Source: CANLDA01 sp964021645
GTDB taxonomy: Bacteria; Pseudomonadota; Alphaproteobacteria; Rhodobacterales; Rhodobacteraceae
Assembly (NCBI GenBank): GCA_964021645.1
Contig: CAXIAD010000002.1
Coordinates: 1 to 64,000, forward strand
DNA length: 64,000 nt
Direction of reading: 5' to 3'
Translations under genes and position numbers: made by a program
Notes under the pieces: model-generated
Database searches by the model: none
What the model saw: only the letters and a program-made list of their open reading frames with translations
Told to the model about the DNA's origin: nothing
Shown: positions 1 through 8,522 of the stretch, one piece after another
Position numbering within the stretch: position 1 is the first letter of the stretch
Layout of the letters: each line of letters begins with the position of its first letter

Positions 1-3000
1 GGGTGCGTCGACCTCATCCAGAACACAGATCGGGGCGGGATTCGCAAGGAATACCGCAAAGATCAGGGCCATGGCTGTCAGGGTTTGCTCCCCCCCCGAC
101 AACAGGCTGAGGGTTGAGAGTTTCTTGCCTGGCGGTTGGCACATGATCTCTAGGCCTGCCTCTAGCGGGTCATCGCTTTCGACCAAAACAAGATCAGCGT
201 CGCCACCGCCAAAGAGGTGCCGAAATAGCAGCTGAAAATTGGTGTTCACCTGCTCAAACGCGGTGAGAAGGCGTTCGCGACCTTCGCGGTTCAGGCTGGA
301 GATGCCGGAGCGCAGTGTCTTGATTGCCTCCTCAAGGTCGACCTTTTCGGTGACCAGATTGTCGTGCTCTTCGGTGACTTCTTTGGCGTCCTCTTCGGCG
401 CGCAGATTGACCGCGCCCAAAGCATCGCGTTGGCGTTTTAGGCGATTTACATCGGCATCAACGGCGTGGCTATCGGGCATATTGTCGACATCAACACCCA
501 GCATTTCCAGAAGGTCAGCGGGGGTTTTCTCCATTTCCTCAAAGATACGCTCGGCGGCATAGGCGACGGTTTCGCGGGCGGCATCTGCGCGGGCCTCGGA
601 GCGCGCGCGGGCCTCTCGGGCCTCGGAGGCGGCGCGTTCGGCGTCACGTTCGGTATTTTCGGCCTGCCGCAGGGCTGTTTCAGCCTCGGCCAGATGATCG
701 GCGGAGTTGCTGCGGCGTGTCTCTGCCACCTCAATGGCGTCGGTCAACTCTTCGCGCTTGGCCGCGATTTCGTTGGGTGCACTTGAGGCTTCCTTTAGCT
801 CTGCCTCAGACGTAGTTTTACGGTCGGCCAGATCTGCGATGCGTTTTTCGGCGGTCTCTAAGCGGTGACGCCAGCCGCTGATTTCCTTGGTAACCTCTTG
901 GCTGCGGCGCACGCGGGCCTCGCCCTCGCGGCGAATTTCGTCGTGGGCGGAGCGTTTGGACATCATGGTGATGCGCGCGGCCTCAACGGTCATTTTGATG
1001 TCGTCAACGCTGGCACGGGCAGCGGAAAGATCGCCAAGGTCTAGTTGCGCGCGTTCGGCTTCGGCGACTTGGGCGCGGGCGGCCATTGCCTCTTCTTCAT
1101 GGCGGGAAACGGCGAGACCGAGGGATTCAAGACGCCCCTCGGCGAGGGTGCGGTCCGCCTCTGCACGGCTAAGGGCGCGGTTGGCCTCGGTTAGGGCGCG
1201 GTCGGCATCACGACGGGCAAGGCGGGCGTTTTTGTCGGCCTCGGCCAACATGGCAAGGCGGGCCTGTAGGGTTTCATGCGCTTGAACGGCACCATCCGCA
1301 CGGGCGGTGGCGCGGGCAAGCTGTTGTTTCAGCTCCTCTAGGCGGTTGAGTTGTTGCAAACGCAGGGCGGCGGCACTGGGCGCATCCTCGGCCCAAGCGC
1401 GGTAACCATCCCAGCGCCACAAATCCCCCTCAAGCGAGACCAGACGTTGGCCCGGTTGCAGCAAAGGTTGCAGGCGCATCGCATCCTCTGTAGCGCAAAG
1501 GCCGATCTGGCTCATGCGGCGCTCTAGCACCTCTGGGACAGAGACATGCGCGACCAAGGAGGTGACGCCGTCAGGCAAGGGTTGCGTGTTGGCATAGGGC
1601 GGCAAAACGTGCCAGCCGGAGGGGCCATCCTCGTCAACCTCGGGGGCGCGAAGGTCATCGACCATGGCCGCCCCCAGCGCCTTTTCAAAGCCTTGTTGCA
1701 CCTGAAGGCGGTCAAGGATTTGCCCGCCTTCGGCTGTGTCACGTTCCAGCAACTTGGCAAGGGCTGTGACCTCTGCGCGCAGGGCGTTCAACTCGCCCTC
1801 AGCTTCGGAGCGTTCACCGCGGGCGTCGGCCTCGCGAGCTTGGGTTTCGGCGCGCTGATCCTCGGCCAATGTCAGCGCGGCATCGGCATCTGCGGCGGCA
1901 GTAACCGCCTGCCCCTCTAGCATGCCGGCGTTTTCATAATCCTGCACGGCCTTGTCCAGCGCCTCTTGGGATTGGCGGACGTTGAGGCGGGCGCGCTCGG
2001 CCTCAGCCTCGCTTTTCGCTTGGGTTTTGCGGCTATCATCAAGCAAACGTTGTGCGGATTGGTGGCGGGCAGCAAGGCGGGCAACGTCCTCTGTCAACTC
2101 TGACAGGTCGGTTTCGCGGGTTTGCAACAGGCTGGCGGCCTCGCGCGATGATTGGGCCGCCTCTTCGAGGCGGGCGTCATGGCCTTCGCCTGCTTTGGCC
2201 AGTTCGCGCGCCTCCCATTCGAGGCGTTCGATGGTGTCAACAGCGTCGCGGTTTAGGCCAGCTTCGCGCTCCATATCCTTGGCAAGCTGTTCGATGCGGT
2301 TGGTCAGCGTTTCGATGATCTGAAGCGCGTGGGCCTCTTGGTCATTAAGGGTGTCACGCTGCACCTGAAGGCGTTGCAAAACGGCGGCGGCAATTGCCTC
2401 CTCTTCGCGCAGGGGTGGCAGGGCGTCATCCTTGGCAACGCGGTCTTTGGCGGCATTGCGTGCGGCACCCTCGGCCTGTGCGGCGGCGGTGGTGAGAGAG
2501 CGCAGTTCCTCGTCGGTTTTGGCGCGGGCCTCGTCTGCTTCTTTCCAGCGACGATAGAGCAGCAGCCCCTCTGCTTGGCGTAGCTCATCGCCAATGGCAC
2601 GATACCGGGCTGCTTGGCGGGCTTGGCGGGCCAATTGGGCAAGTTGATTGGCCAATTGTTCGACCACATCATCCACACGCGCCAAATTGGTTTCGGCCCC
2701 TTTCAGTTTCAGCTCTGCCTCATGGCGGCGCTGATAGAGGCCTGAAATGCCTGCCGCCTCCTCTAGAATGCGGCGGCGCGATTTGGGTTTCGCGCTGATC
2801 AGCTCTGCGATTTGACCTTGGCGTACGAGGGCCGGACTGTGTGCCCCGGTGGAGGCATCGGCAAACAACATTTGCACATCACGGGCGCGCACGTCTTTGG
2901 TATTTACCTTGTAAGCACTGCCCACATCGCGGGTGATACGGCGCACAATTTCTAGGGCGTCATCGTCATTGAATCCTGCCGGAGCAAGGCGATCAGAGTT

Positions 3001-3255
3001 GTCGATATGCAGGGAAACCTCGGCAAAATTGCGCGCGGGGCGGGTGGCGGCACCAGCGAAAATCACATCCTCCATCCCACCGCCGCGCATGGCAGTTGGG
3101 CGATTTTCCCCCATGACCCAGCGCAACGCCTCTAGCAGATTGGATTTCCCACAACCATTCGGGCCGACAACGCCGGTCAGCCCATCCGCGATGATCAGAT
3201 CGGTCGGATCAACGAAGCTTTTGAAGCCAGTCAGTTTGAGCTTGGAAAAACGCAA
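1..3255 (-). CDS. smc: Chromosome segregation ATPase SMC, C-terminus cut by window edge
   Basis: SMC forms the DNA-bridging, ATP-driven core of the bacterial condensin with ScpA and ScpB. The N-terminus reads LRFSKLKLTGFKSFVDPTD and has the Walker A GPNGCGKSN near residue 35. Long Ala/Glu/Arg-rich coiled coil fills the middle. The C-terminal signature LSGGEQTLTA and Walker B VLDEVDAP lie at the very left edge, so only the last few dozen residues are missing. The frame stays open throughout (1085 codons present; the family usually has about 1150). The start is a TTG at 3255: no ATG or GTG precedes it in frame and it fits the conserved family N-terminus. It is divergent from the cobalamin riboswitch/cbtBA unit. 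Confidence 0.95.
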   Translation of the reverse strand, partial: MRFSKLKLTGFKSFVDPTDLIIADGLTGVVGPNGCGKSNLLEALRWVMGENRPTAMRGGGMEDVIFAGAATRPARNFAEVSLHIDNSDRLAPAGFNDDDALEIVRRITRDVGSAYKVNTKDVRARDVQMLFADASTGAHSPALVRQGQIAELISAKPKSRRRILEEAAGISGLYQRRHEAELKLKGAETNLARVDDVVEQLANQLAQLARQARQAARYRAIGDELRQAEGLLLYRRWKEADEARAKTDEELRSLTTAAAQAEGAARNAAKDRVAKDDALPPLREEEAIAAAVLQRLQVQRDTLNDQEAHALQIIETLTNRIEQLAKDMEREAGLNRDAVDTIERLEWEARELAKAGEGHDARLEEAAQSSREAASLLQTRETDLSELTEDVARLAARHQSAQRLLDDSRKTQAKSEAEAERARLNVRQSQEALDKAVQDYENAGMLEGQAVTAAADADAALTLAEDQRAETQAREADARGERSEAEGELNALRAEVTALAKLLERDTAEGGQILDRLQVQQGFEKALGAAMVDDLRAPEVDEDGPSGWHVLPPYANTQPLPDGVTSLVAHVSVPEVLERRMSQIGLCATEDAMRLQPLLQPGQRLVSLEGDLWRWDGYRAWAEDAPSAAALRLQQLNRLEELKQQLARATARADGAVQAHETLQARLAMLAEADKNARLARRDADRALTEANRALSRAEADRTLAEGRLESLGLAVSRHEEEAMAARAQVAEAERAQLDLGDLSAARASVDDIKMTVEAARITMMSKRSAHDEIRREGEARVRRSQEVTKEISGWRHRLETAEKRIADLADRKTTSEAELKEASSAPNEIAAKREELTDAIEVAETRRSNSADHLAEAETALRQAENTERDAERAASEAREARARSEARADAARETVAYAAERIFEEMEKTPADLLEMLGVDVDNMPDSHAVDADVNRLKRQRDALGAVNLRAEEDAKEVTEEHDNLVTEKVDLEEAIKTLRSGISSLNREGRERLLTAFEQVNTNFQLLFRHLFGGGDADLVLVESDDPLEAGLEIMCQPPGKKLSTLSLLSGGEQTLTAMALIFAVFLANPAPICVLDEVDAP

Positions 3256-3520
3256 ATGGCAGGTGTCCTGTGATTCCCCGTGTTTACAAAGTTTGCGAAG
3301 TCGACGGGGGCCGAGTCAACGATAATGTCGGCGTTTACCCCACAATGTTGGGAGTTTTGGTGAGTTATCCACAAGATATTGAATATTCCCCGTCCAAAGC
3401 GTTACGTGATATTTTTGCATAGCTTGCGGCACTGGACGCTCATGCGCCCAATCGTGTCGTAATTCAACTTGACCTGAAGGGCCATTCGCGGCCAAACAGG
3501 AAAGACATGGTTTTCCAATG

Positions 3521-3700
3521 CAGACTCGCCCGGTACGGCGTTATGTTGAGGGATGAAATGGGAATGTGGAAGGCCCCTAACGGGGTTGTGCCACAGCCGC
3601 CCCCGCGACTGTAAGCGGTTAGCGTACACACTAAGCCACTGGGGAGTGCCCCGGGAAGGAAGTGTAACGCGTTGACCCGCGAGCCAGGAGACCAGCCGTG
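3521..3700 (+). promoter_or_regulatory. Cobalamin (B12) riboswitch upstream of cbtBA
   Basis: The stretch carries the conserved cobalamin-riboswitch blocks in order. These are a GGGAA block near 3560, the B12 box core GCCACAGCCGCCCCCGCGAC (3589-3608) followed by TGTAAGC, a CCACTGGG block near 3636, a CCGGGAAGG block at 3651, and the 3' GAGCCAGGAGACC at 3681. It ends about 55 bases before the cbtB start. Riboswitches of this class turn genes off when adenosylcobalamin is plentiful, which fits control of cobalt uptake. The left boundary is approximate. Confidence 0.93.
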
Positions 3701-3754
3701 TGAATTGAATTTAACCCCACCCCGTCGGGTGTGACGGGAAACGGAGACGATAGA

Positions 3755-3925
3755 ATGACAACTAAAACTGTAAATATCACTGCTGTCCGCACTGGTTTTG
3801 GCGCCTATGTTCTGGCCCTGACTGTTGGTGTGGCATTGCTGACTGTATCCGGCATGGCACAGGCCACTGTTCTGCACGACGCAGCACATGACCAGCGTCA
3901 CGCAATGGCATTTCCCTGCCACTAA
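3755..3925 (+). CDS. cbtB: Cobalt transporter subunit CbtB
   Basis: A 56-residue protein with one membrane segment (about residues 15-38) and a short His-rich C-terminus ending HDAAHDQRHAMAFPCH. This is the hallmark of CbtB, the small partner of CbtA in predicted B12-regulated cobalt import. The histidines and the terminal Cys-His probably bind Co(II) outside the membrane (inference). The start is the ATG at 3755, preceded by a GGAG-like site at 3743; the longer reading from 3731 would add six unlikely residues. It lies directly behind the cobalamin riboswitch and 20 bases before cbtA. Confidence 0.88.
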   Translation: MTTKTVNITAVRTGFGAYVLALTVGVALLTVSGMAQATVLHDAAHDQRHAMAFPCH

Positions 3926-3945
3926 GCGACGCAGCATCTAAAACA

Positions 3946-4635
3946 ATGTCAAAAAATTTGCTGTCCAGCGCTGTGTTCGCTGGCCTGATAGCAGGGTCCA
4001 TTGCGGCCCTGCTTCAGTTTTTGTTGGTCATTCCACTTTTGCTTGAGGGCGAATTGTATGAGAGCGGGCAACGCCTGCACTTTCTCGTCGACGGGATGAC
4101 ACAATCAGACAAAGGAGCGCCGGGTCTAGGAACCGATTGGGCGCGCCATGCGATGACGGTTGCATTTAATGTGATTACCTACACCGGGTATGCATTGATA
4201 ATGGTTGCTGCGATGGGGGCTGCGCGGGCCAAGCTTGACGTAGAGATCACGGCCAAGTCTGGCCTGATTTGGGGGCTATGCGGGTTTATTGCTGTCCAGT
4301 TGGCCCCGGCCGTTGGATTGCCACCTGAATTGCCAGGCACCTTGGCAGCAGAGCTTGCGCCGCGTCAGATCTGGTGGGTATCAACGATCCTTGCGACAAC
4401 GGTTGGCCTGTCGCTGATCGCCTTTGCCCGTGAGGGTGTTTGGCAAGCTGCGGGCGGGGTTCTGATCCTGTTGCCGCAACTGATTGGGGCACCGCATCTG
4501 GATACCTACTTTGGGGTGGCTCCGCCAGAACTGGCGGCTGAGTTTGTCACACAATCGCTTGGCATGGCGGCCATCGGATGGTGTCTGATGGGCTATTTCA
4601 GTGCCTATTTCCTCTCCAAAGGCGAGACCGGCTGA
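3946..4635 (+). CDS. cbtA: Cobalt transporter subunit CbtA
   Basis: A 229-residue integral membrane protein with about five or six hydrophobic segments. It opens with a segment at residues 8-30 and has further ones near 67-87, 100-120, 140-160, 165-185 and 205-222. The pattern, the length and the position after cbtB under a B12 riboswitch match CbtA, the membrane component of the predicted CbtAB cobalt transporter. The same genome makes the lower B12 ligand (bluB at 17900), so cobalt supply for cobalamin synthesis is a coherent role. Transport itself is inferred from the family. Confidence 0.88.
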   Translation: MSKNLLSSAVFAGLIAGSIAALLQFLLVIPLLLEGELYESGQRLHFLVDGMTQSDKGAPGLGTDWARHAMTVAFNVITYTGYALIMVAAMGAARAKLDVEITAKSGLIWGLCGFIAVQLAPAVGLPPELPGTLAAELAPRQIWWVSTILATTVGLSLIAFAREGVWQAAGGVLILLPQLIGAPHLDTYFGVAPPELAAEFVTQSLGMAAIGWCLMGYFSAYFLSKGETG

Positions 4636-4650
4636 ACCCTATAAACATAA

Positions 4651-4681
4651 CTGCAAAGGCCTCCAAACGCGGCCTTTGCAG
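4651..4681. terminator. Perfect stem-loop after cbtA
   Basis: CTGCAAAGGCC and GGCCTTTGCAG form an 11-bp perfect stem around a 9-base loop, 16 bases after the cbtA stop. There is no clear T-run on either strand, so it may be a stabilising 3' hairpin rather than a classical intrinsic terminator. It sits between convergent cbtA and the DUF1636 gene. Confidence 0.6.
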
Positions 4682-4812
4682 TACACCCATCCAGATCAAC
4701 TCCCACAACATCTGATAGGTTAAACGGGGCCGCAAGCGCACCGCTTGCACCCCGGCGGGCACGCAAAACATCCATAATCACAACAGTTGACCCGCCGCCC
4801 AAGCAGCCAAAT

Positions 4813-5148
4813 CTATAGCGCAGGCACCTTACCAGCCAAACATAACCGCAACCGGCCTGCCGCGCGCGCATCGGTGATCTCACCCTTTTCTGCAGCGATA
4901 TATAGCCGCGTCAAGGCCGCCGCATCTGCAACATCACCCGCTTCAACCCCCGAAAATAAATAGCTCGCCTTGCCCGCAGCCCCCAAGGCCAAAGACATCG
5001 GCGCGTCACACATGTTCATACAGGCCACTTTGCGAACGTCCACGTCGTCACCCGCCAATGCAGTCTCCAACCCCAACGCGAATTCCGCGCCCGGCACCTG
5101 TCCGTTCTTTAGGCAACAGGTCTCACAGATAAACACAACATGACCCAT
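4813..5148 (-). CDS. DUF1636 family putative metal-binding protein
   Basis: About 111 residues with the pattern of DUF1636 proteins: an early CETCC pair (FICETCCLKNG), a second cysteine cluster VACMNMCDAP in the middle, and a third Cys near the C-terminus. The spacing resembles thioredoxin-like 2Fe-2S ferredoxins, so a metal or Fe-S site is likely, but I know no reaction for it. DUF1636 genes often sit among cobalamin or cobalt genes, and this one is convergent with cbtBA. Two adjacent ATGs (5151 and 5148) follow a GGAAAG site; the second has the better spacing. Confidence 0.75.
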   Translation of the reverse strand: MGHVVFICETCCLKNGQVPGAEFALGLETALAGDDVDVRKVACMNMCDAPMSLALGAAGKASYLFSGVEAGDVADAAALTRLYIAAEKGEITDARAAGRLRLCLAGKVPAL

Positions 5149-5254
5149 CATTGATCTTTCCTGTCACGAGAAACGCTTTAGCTGGACTACGCCGCAATCC
5201 CCTGCCACACATTCGATATTCCTACAATCAATCGCCACACACAAGAGGCACCCC

Positions 5255-5713
5255 ATGTCAAACATCAGCATAACTCTTGGCGACCCACGCAGACCCGAAG
5301 CAACCGCATTACTACAGGCCAGCCACGCATTGATGCAGCAACTGTTTGACCCCATAGATAATCACTATCTGGAGATTTCGGAGCTATGCGTGCCTACAAT
5401 CCGGTTTTTCGTAGCTCAACATGAGGGTAAAACCCTTGGCTGCATCGCTCTCGCGAACAAAGGCTCCTACGCTGAAATAAAATCCATGTTTGTACAACCC
5501 GCGGCCCGAGGCAAAGGCATCGCGGATGCCCTTCTACAGCACATTGAAAATGAAGCGCGCGCACAAGAATTTGGCGAGATCAAACTGGAAACCGGGGACA
5601 AACTACTTGCTGCACAAAGACTCTACCAGCGGCACGGCTTCACAATCTGCCCCCCCTTCGGAGAATACAGCGCCAGCGAGTCATCGGTATTTATGACCAA
5701 ATCTCTTGCGTAA
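5255..5713 (+). CDS. GNAT family N-acetyltransferase
   Basis: A 152-residue GNAT-fold acyltransferase using acetyl-CoA. The acetyl-CoA loop is clear at about residues 78-95 (SMFVQPAARGKGIADALL, the V-x-P-x-x-R-G-x-G-I/L-A motif), followed by the helix LLQHIENEA and the C-terminal RLYQRHGF motif. The substrate is unknown; the overall look is of YsnE/PhnO-like small acetyltransferases. It stands alone between the divergent DUF1636 gene and a convergent lipoprotein gene. Confidence 0.85.
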   Translation: MSNISITLGDPRRPEATALLQASHALMQQLFDPIDNHYLEISELCVPTIRFFVAQHEGKTLGCIALANKGSYAEIKSMFVQPAARGKGIADALLQHIENEARAQEFGEIKLETGDKLLAAQRLYQRHGFTICPPFGEYSASESSVFMTKSLA

Positions 5714-5735
5714 AGACGGCCACGCATACGAGGCC

Positions 5736-6119
5736 TCAAAAGCACTCAAAGGTTTTTTTGGTGCCGGTTGGGTCACAATACAGGGTTATCGGTGGTGCAC
5801 CCTTCCCAATCTTTGCCAAATCATCAGGTTTACCACATTTCAAAATTCCCAATACGACCGCCGCATCGCCGCGTAATTCCTTTACCGGGCAACCTGTCAC
5901 GGTTTCGATCGCGATCTCTGCGCGGCGCGCAATTTTGCCTAAACGCGGCGCATATTCAGCGTTCGTGCGGATCGCCTCAGCCAGCTTGCCCCTACGACGC
6001 ACATCAAAAACGCTGCCTTGCACCTCTATGCGTGTGACCTCAGCCCCACGAAAATAAGGGCTTGGCGTATCACAGCCCACCAAAAGAACGACCATAAGAA
6101 TTGTACAAAAAACTCGCAT
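5736..6119 (-). CDS. Small predicted lipoprotein, unknown function
   Basis: A 127-residue protein with a type II signal peptide: MRVF, a hydrophobic core, then the lipobox LVGC, so Cys16 would be lipidated. The mature part has cysteines at CPVKE, LKCGKP, LYCDP and the terminal ECF, which could form two disulfides in the periplasm. A mid-region TRIEVQGSVFDVRRRGKLAEAIRTN is suggestive of a small conserved domain but I do not recognise it. It is probably anchored to the inner or outer membrane, and nothing in the context points to a role. Confidence 0.7.
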   Translation of the reverse strand: MRVFCTILMVVLLVGCDTPSPYFRGAEVTRIEVQGSVFDVRRRGKLAEAIRTNAEYAPRLGKIARRAEIAIETVTGCPVKELRGDAAVVLGILKCGKPDDLAKIGKGAPPITLYCDPTGTKKTFECF

Positions 6120-6193
6120 GCCCCAAGCTCCTGCAACGAGGTTAACAAACCCTTACCAACGCCTAAACATGCGCTCTATTCGCTTCTTCTGAG

Positions 6194-6221
6194 AAAAAAT
6201 ATCCCCGCCGGAGGCTCCGGC
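6194..6221 (-). terminator. Intrinsic terminator of the PLP aminotransferase gene
   Basis: Read on the minus strand, GCCGGAG/CTCCGGC forms a compact GC-rich hairpin (6207-6221), followed by GGGGATA and a run of six T. It lies 20 bases past the stop of the aminotransferase gene at 6241. This hairpin shape (GCCTCCGGCGGGGATA then T-run) is common in Rhodobacterales, from memory. Confidence 0.75.
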
Positions 6222-6240
6222 AGCTCGACCAACCCCATCA

Positions 6241-7452
6241 TCAGATAATTTCGCGCAGTAAGGCCCCTAACCGCTTCATTCCCTCTTCTATCGTCGTCTC
6301 ATCCGCGCAGGAAAAACTTAGCCGAATAGTGTTCCCCCCTGAGCCATCAGCAAAAAATGCTCGCCCCGGTACAAAAGCCACTTTCTGCGTTTCCAACGAA
6401 CGCGCCAGCAAATCCGCGCCGTCGATTTCCTCAGGCAAAGTAAGCCAAATGAACATTCCGCCGTCAGGGCGTGTCCAATTTACACCTTGGGGCATGTGAC
6501 GACTTAAGGCTGCCAACATAGCATCGCGACGATTTCGATAGGCTTGCTTTAGTTTTGCAATGTGATCTTCAAAACACCGCTCTGCCACATCATGGATGGC
6601 CATCTGGTTGATGGTCGAGGAATGCAAATCTGCCGCTTGCTTCAGTAACACCATCTGAGAAATCACCGGCTTTGCGGCGACCACCCACCCTACCCGCAGA
6701 CCGGGTGACAGGGTTTTGGAAAAACTACCGCAATAGATCGTGCGACACTCTTCAAGGCTGCCTTTCCGCGCGATTTCTAGTGCCAGAATTGAGGGCACAG
6801 GATCGCCATCATAGCGCAGAGATTGATAGGCCGCGTCTTCGATTACGGCGCAGTTAAGCTGCTCTGCTAGATCTAACAGATTCTCTCGACCGCGCTGGTC
6901 CACAGTTTCACCAGTGGGATTAGCAAAATCGGCAGAGAGGTAGGCGAATTTAACCGTCCCACCCGTTGCAGCGGCCCGTGCAGCATAGTCGATGGCGTCA
7001 CGGTTTGTATTCACCGTCAGCTGGTCATACTCCGCCTCATAGGCGTTAAACGCACCTAGGGCACCAAGGTAGGTGGGCCAGTTGACCAACGCCGTATCGC
7101 CCGGCGAGAGAAACAGCTTACCCAGATAATCCAAAGCCTGCTGGGAGCCTGAGGTGATGAGGATGTTGTCTGGACCACAGGGCACGCCGATTTTGGCCAT
7201 CTCCTTGGCGAGCCATTCCCGAAGCGGCAAATAGCCCTCGCTGACCGAGTATTGCAGGGCAGTTGTCTGCATTTCCGGCGTTAGCGCATTGGCAAAGGCC
7301 GTCGCAAATTCCTGCGCCGGAAATAGGGTTGGGTCGGGAATGCCGCCCGCAAATGAAATGATTCCCGGCTGTTGCAACAACTTTAACAGCTCTCGAATTT
7401 CCGATGCCTTCATGCGTGAGGCTCGGGTGGCGAATATCTGCTCTAGGCTCAT
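6241..7452 (-). CDS. PLP-dependent aminotransferase, fold type I (2-aminoadipate/LysN-like)
   Basis: A 403-residue class I/II aminotransferase related to LysN/ARO8-type enzymes and the catalytic half of MocR regulators. The N-terminus has IISFAGGIPDPTLFP, typical of that subgroup. The PLP lysine is in GSFSKTLSPGLRVGW (about residue 247), and the cofactor-contacting DAAYQSLRYDG and ADFANPTG motifs precede it. It probably transaminates an aliphatic or aromatic amino acid in the cytosol, but the substrate cannot be read from sequence. It is divergent from a FadR-type GntR gene, which is the likely regulator. Confidence 0.85.
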   Translation of the reverse strand: MSLEQIFATRASRMKASEIRELLKLLQQPGIISFAGGIPDPTLFPAQEFATAFANALTPEMQTTALQYSVSEGYLPLREWLAKEMAKIGVPCGPDNILITSGSQQALDYLGKLFLSPGDTALVNWPTYLGALGAFNAYEAEYDQLTVNTNRDAIDYAARAAATGGTVKFAYLSADFANPTGETVDQRGRENLLDLAEQLNCAVIEDAAYQSLRYDGDPVPSILALEIARKGSLEECRTIYCGSFSKTLSPGLRVGWVVAAKPVISQMVLLKQAADLHSSTINQMAIHDVAERCFEDHIAKLKQAYRNRRDAMLAALSRHMPQGVNWTRPDGGMFIWLTLPEEIDGADLLARSLETQKVAFVPGRAFFADGSGGNTIRLSFSCADETTIEEGMKRLGALLREII

Positions 7453-7473
7453 TAGGTCATCCTCTCTGACTTA

Positions 7474-7501
7474 AATATACCCATTGCGTTTTTAATGTCA
7501 A
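7474..7501 (-). promoter_or_regulatory. Sigma-70 type promoter for the aminotransferase gene
   Basis: On the minus strand TTGACA (7496-7501) is followed after 16 bases by TATATT (7474-7479), about 22 bases before the aminotransferase start at 7452. This is close to the housekeeping consensus and leaves only a short leader. Confidence 0.6.
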
Positions 7502-7580
7502 CAATACTGACTTAGTGGTTCATAGGCTTACAAAACCGGGATGAACTTGCGGGTCCTATCTTGAAGGCTGAGGCCCTTCA

Positions 7581-7599
7581 TGGTCAAATGATCTGACCA
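7581..7599. promoter_or_regulatory. Palindromic operator candidate for the GntR regulator
   Basis: TGGTCA and TGACCA form perfect 6-base arms around a 7-base spacer, 18 bases before the regulator start at 7617. GntR/FadR-family repressors bind TGGT...ACCA palindromes, often with shorter spacers. A second small hairpin, TGAAGG/CCTTCA (7562-7580), abuts it. Autorepression is the simplest reading (inference). Confidence 0.5.
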
Positions 7600-7616
7600 A
7601 TTCAAAGGATCAATCC

Positions 7617-8384
7617 ATGCCCTTTCAGAAAGTGACGCCTGAAAAACTATCCACCTCAGTGGTCCGCCAGATAGAGCTGTTGATCCTTCGCGGCATTCTG
7701 CGCCCCGGTGAGCGATTGCCGGCAGAGCGCGAATTGTCCGAGCGTCTGGGCGTGTCGCGCCCTAGCCTGCGGGAAGCGATTGCGGAGTTGCAGGACAAGG
7801 GGTTGTTAACAGCCAAAGCTGGGGCAGGAATTTTCATCGCCGAGGTGCTGGGCAGCGCCTTTTCCGGCAGTTTGATCAAGTTGTTTTCTGCCCATGATGA
7901 GGCGGTGTTTGATTACATTTCCTTTCGGCGGGACATGGAGGGGCTGGCGGCAGAACGCGCCGCACAGTTCGCCACCGAGACCGACCTGAAGGTGATTGAT
8001 ACGGTGTTTCAAAAGATGGAAGCCGCGCATCCCAAGCGGAACCCATCAGATGAGGCGCGGCTGGATGCGGAGTTTCATTTGGCGATCATTGAGGCCAGCC
8101 ACAACGTGATCATGCTGCATATGATGCGCTCAATGTACCAGTTGCTGCGCGAGGGGGTGTTTTACAATCGCACCACGATGTTCAAGCAGCGCACAACGCG
8201 GTCTGAGTTGTTGGAACAACATCGCGCGATCAATGTGGCGCTACAAAAACGCGATGCAAAGGCGGCGCGGAATGCCGTTGAGGGGCATTTGAATTTTGTC
8301 GAGGCATCACTAACTGAGCACGCCAAGGCGGTGAGCAACGAGGCCGTGGCAAAGCAACGATTTGAGCACGAGCAGCAGCGTTAA
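7617..8384 (+). CDS. FadR-subfamily GntR transcriptional regulator
   Basis: A 255-residue regulator with an N-terminal winged helix (residues 8-75, including LPAERELSERLGVSRPSLREAIAELQ) and an all-helical C-terminal FCD domain. The FCD metal/ligand residues are visible as D..FH..I (LDAEFHLAIIEASHN) and H..I (EQHRAINVALQKRD). FCD domains sense carboxylic acids, so the effector may be an amino or keto acid made or used by the divergent aminotransferase (inference). RBS AAAGGA precedes the ATG at 7617. Confidence 0.88.
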   Translation: MPFQKVTPEKLSTSVVRQIELLILRGILRPGERLPAERELSERLGVSRPSLREAIAELQDKGLLTAKAGAGIFIAEVLGSAFSGSLIKLFSAHDEAVFDYISFRRDMEGLAAERAAQFATETDLKVIDTVFQKMEAAHPKRNPSDEARLDAEFHLAIIEASHNVIMLHMMRSMYQLLREGVFYNRTTMFKQRTTRSELLEQHRAINVALQKRDAKAARNAVEGHLNFVEASLTEHAKAVSNEAVAKQRFEHEQQR

Positions 8385-8448
8385 GGCCAGTTGGTTTTAC
8401 GCACGTTCTGGACCGTAAATTTTCAGGAAACTTACAGGCATCAAACAG

Positions 8449-8476
8449 AAAACCCGGCCACAATGGACCGGGTTTT
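8449..8476. terminator. Bidirectional intrinsic terminator
   Basis: AAAACCCGG and CCGGGTTTT form a 9-bp perfect stem (8449-8457, 8468-8476), with an A-run on one side and a T-run on the other. It separates the convergent GntR gene and the ATP synthase F0 operon and would serve both strands. Confidence 0.85.
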
Positions 8477-8522
8477 CGTTGTTATGCTACAGATCAGAAT
8501 AGGTATTCTGAGCCTGAATAAC

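Noticed and set aside
3464..3937. Long minus-strand frames across the riboswitch and cbtB
   Set aside because: They are antisense to the conserved cobalamin riboswitch and cbtB.
4605..4883. 92-codon minus-strand frame downstream of the DUF1636 gene
   Set aside because: It overlaps the cbtA end and the DUF1636 gene, spans a perfect hairpin and has no signal or domain.
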